A stretch of 11,905 nt of DNA, taken from positions 1 to 11,905 of the forward strand of contig CAIZYV010000082.1 of the NCBI GenBank assembly GCA_903937325.1, given 5' to 3'. Positions 11,879 to 11,905 of the stretch are shown in pieces (position 1 is the first letter of the stretch; the number at the start of each line of letters is the position of its first letter). A model generated the notes under the pieces. The model searched no databases, was not told where the DNA came from, and worked only from the letters and a program-made list of their open reading frames with translations. Position numbers and translations under genes: made by a program. The stretch is from Candidatus Falkowiibacteriota bacterium. Lineage in GTDB: Bacteria; Patescibacteriota; Patescibacteriia; Patescibacteriales; UBA12465.

Positions 11879-11905
11879 GGGAATTTATATTAATTATTTT
11901 ATTTA

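Noticed and set aside
1..11905. Alternative genetic code with UGA as Gly, as in some Candidate Phyla Radiation groups
   Set aside because: Frames are complete without UGA read-through and TGA serves as the stop at 11333-11335.

Overview
This is a bacterial chromosomal window of moderate to low GC with short intergenic gaps and a standard genetic code: TAA stops dominate, one TAG and one TGA act as real stops, and no gene needs UGA read through. Several traits together suggest a Patescibacteria (Candidate Phyla Radiation) genome. Genes are compact and mostly start without a Shine-Dalgarno sequence, glycolytic genes are divergent, a divergent PAP2-type protein follows gyrB, and several small proteins have no recognisable family. 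This placement is an inference, since no rRNA or ribosomal protein marker is present. No mobile element, CRISPR array or phage gene was seen.

Region 1 (1-4843, + strand) is a tightly packed run: the C-terminal part of a membrane protein, a membrane-anchored HtrA-like protein with a PDZ domain, phosphoglycerate kinase, enolase, and a short protein related to cofactor-independent phosphoglycerate mutase (iPGM). Four consecutive proteins deviate at active sites. The HtrA-like protein has no recognisable catalytic triad. PGK has an Arg-to-Asp change in its 3-phosphoglycerate patch. Enolase has a rewritten catalytic loop 1. The iPGM relative has lost the phosphotransferase insertion and nearly every metal ligand. 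This run of altered or dead enzymes is the most unusual feature of the window.

Region 2 (4844-5160) holds an orphan 73-residue protein with the only strong Shine-Dalgarno sequence in the window, followed by a bidirectional terminator. Region 3 (5177-7649, - strand) is gyrB and a DUF212/YuiD-like membrane protein separated by one base. gyrB and a lysine-rich zinc-ribbon protein (7845-8138, + strand) diverge from back-to-back sigma70-type promoters.

Region 4 (8205-10857, + strand) is a second operon: a GalE-like sugar-nucleotide epimerase with a promoter that predicts a leaderless or nearly leaderless mRNA, an intact triosephosphate isomerase, a membrane-anchored TPR protein, and tRNA-Thr(GGU), closed by a strong terminator. 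Region 5 (10878-11878, - strand) is a two-gene operon of unrecognised proteins with its own near-consensus promoter and a 4-base ATGA overlap.

TpiA looks fully functional, whereas the PGK, enolase and iPGM-like genes show graded departures. The first question for the whole genome is therefore whether canonical copies of those three enzymes exist elsewhere. GAPDH and pyruvate kinase are not in this window.
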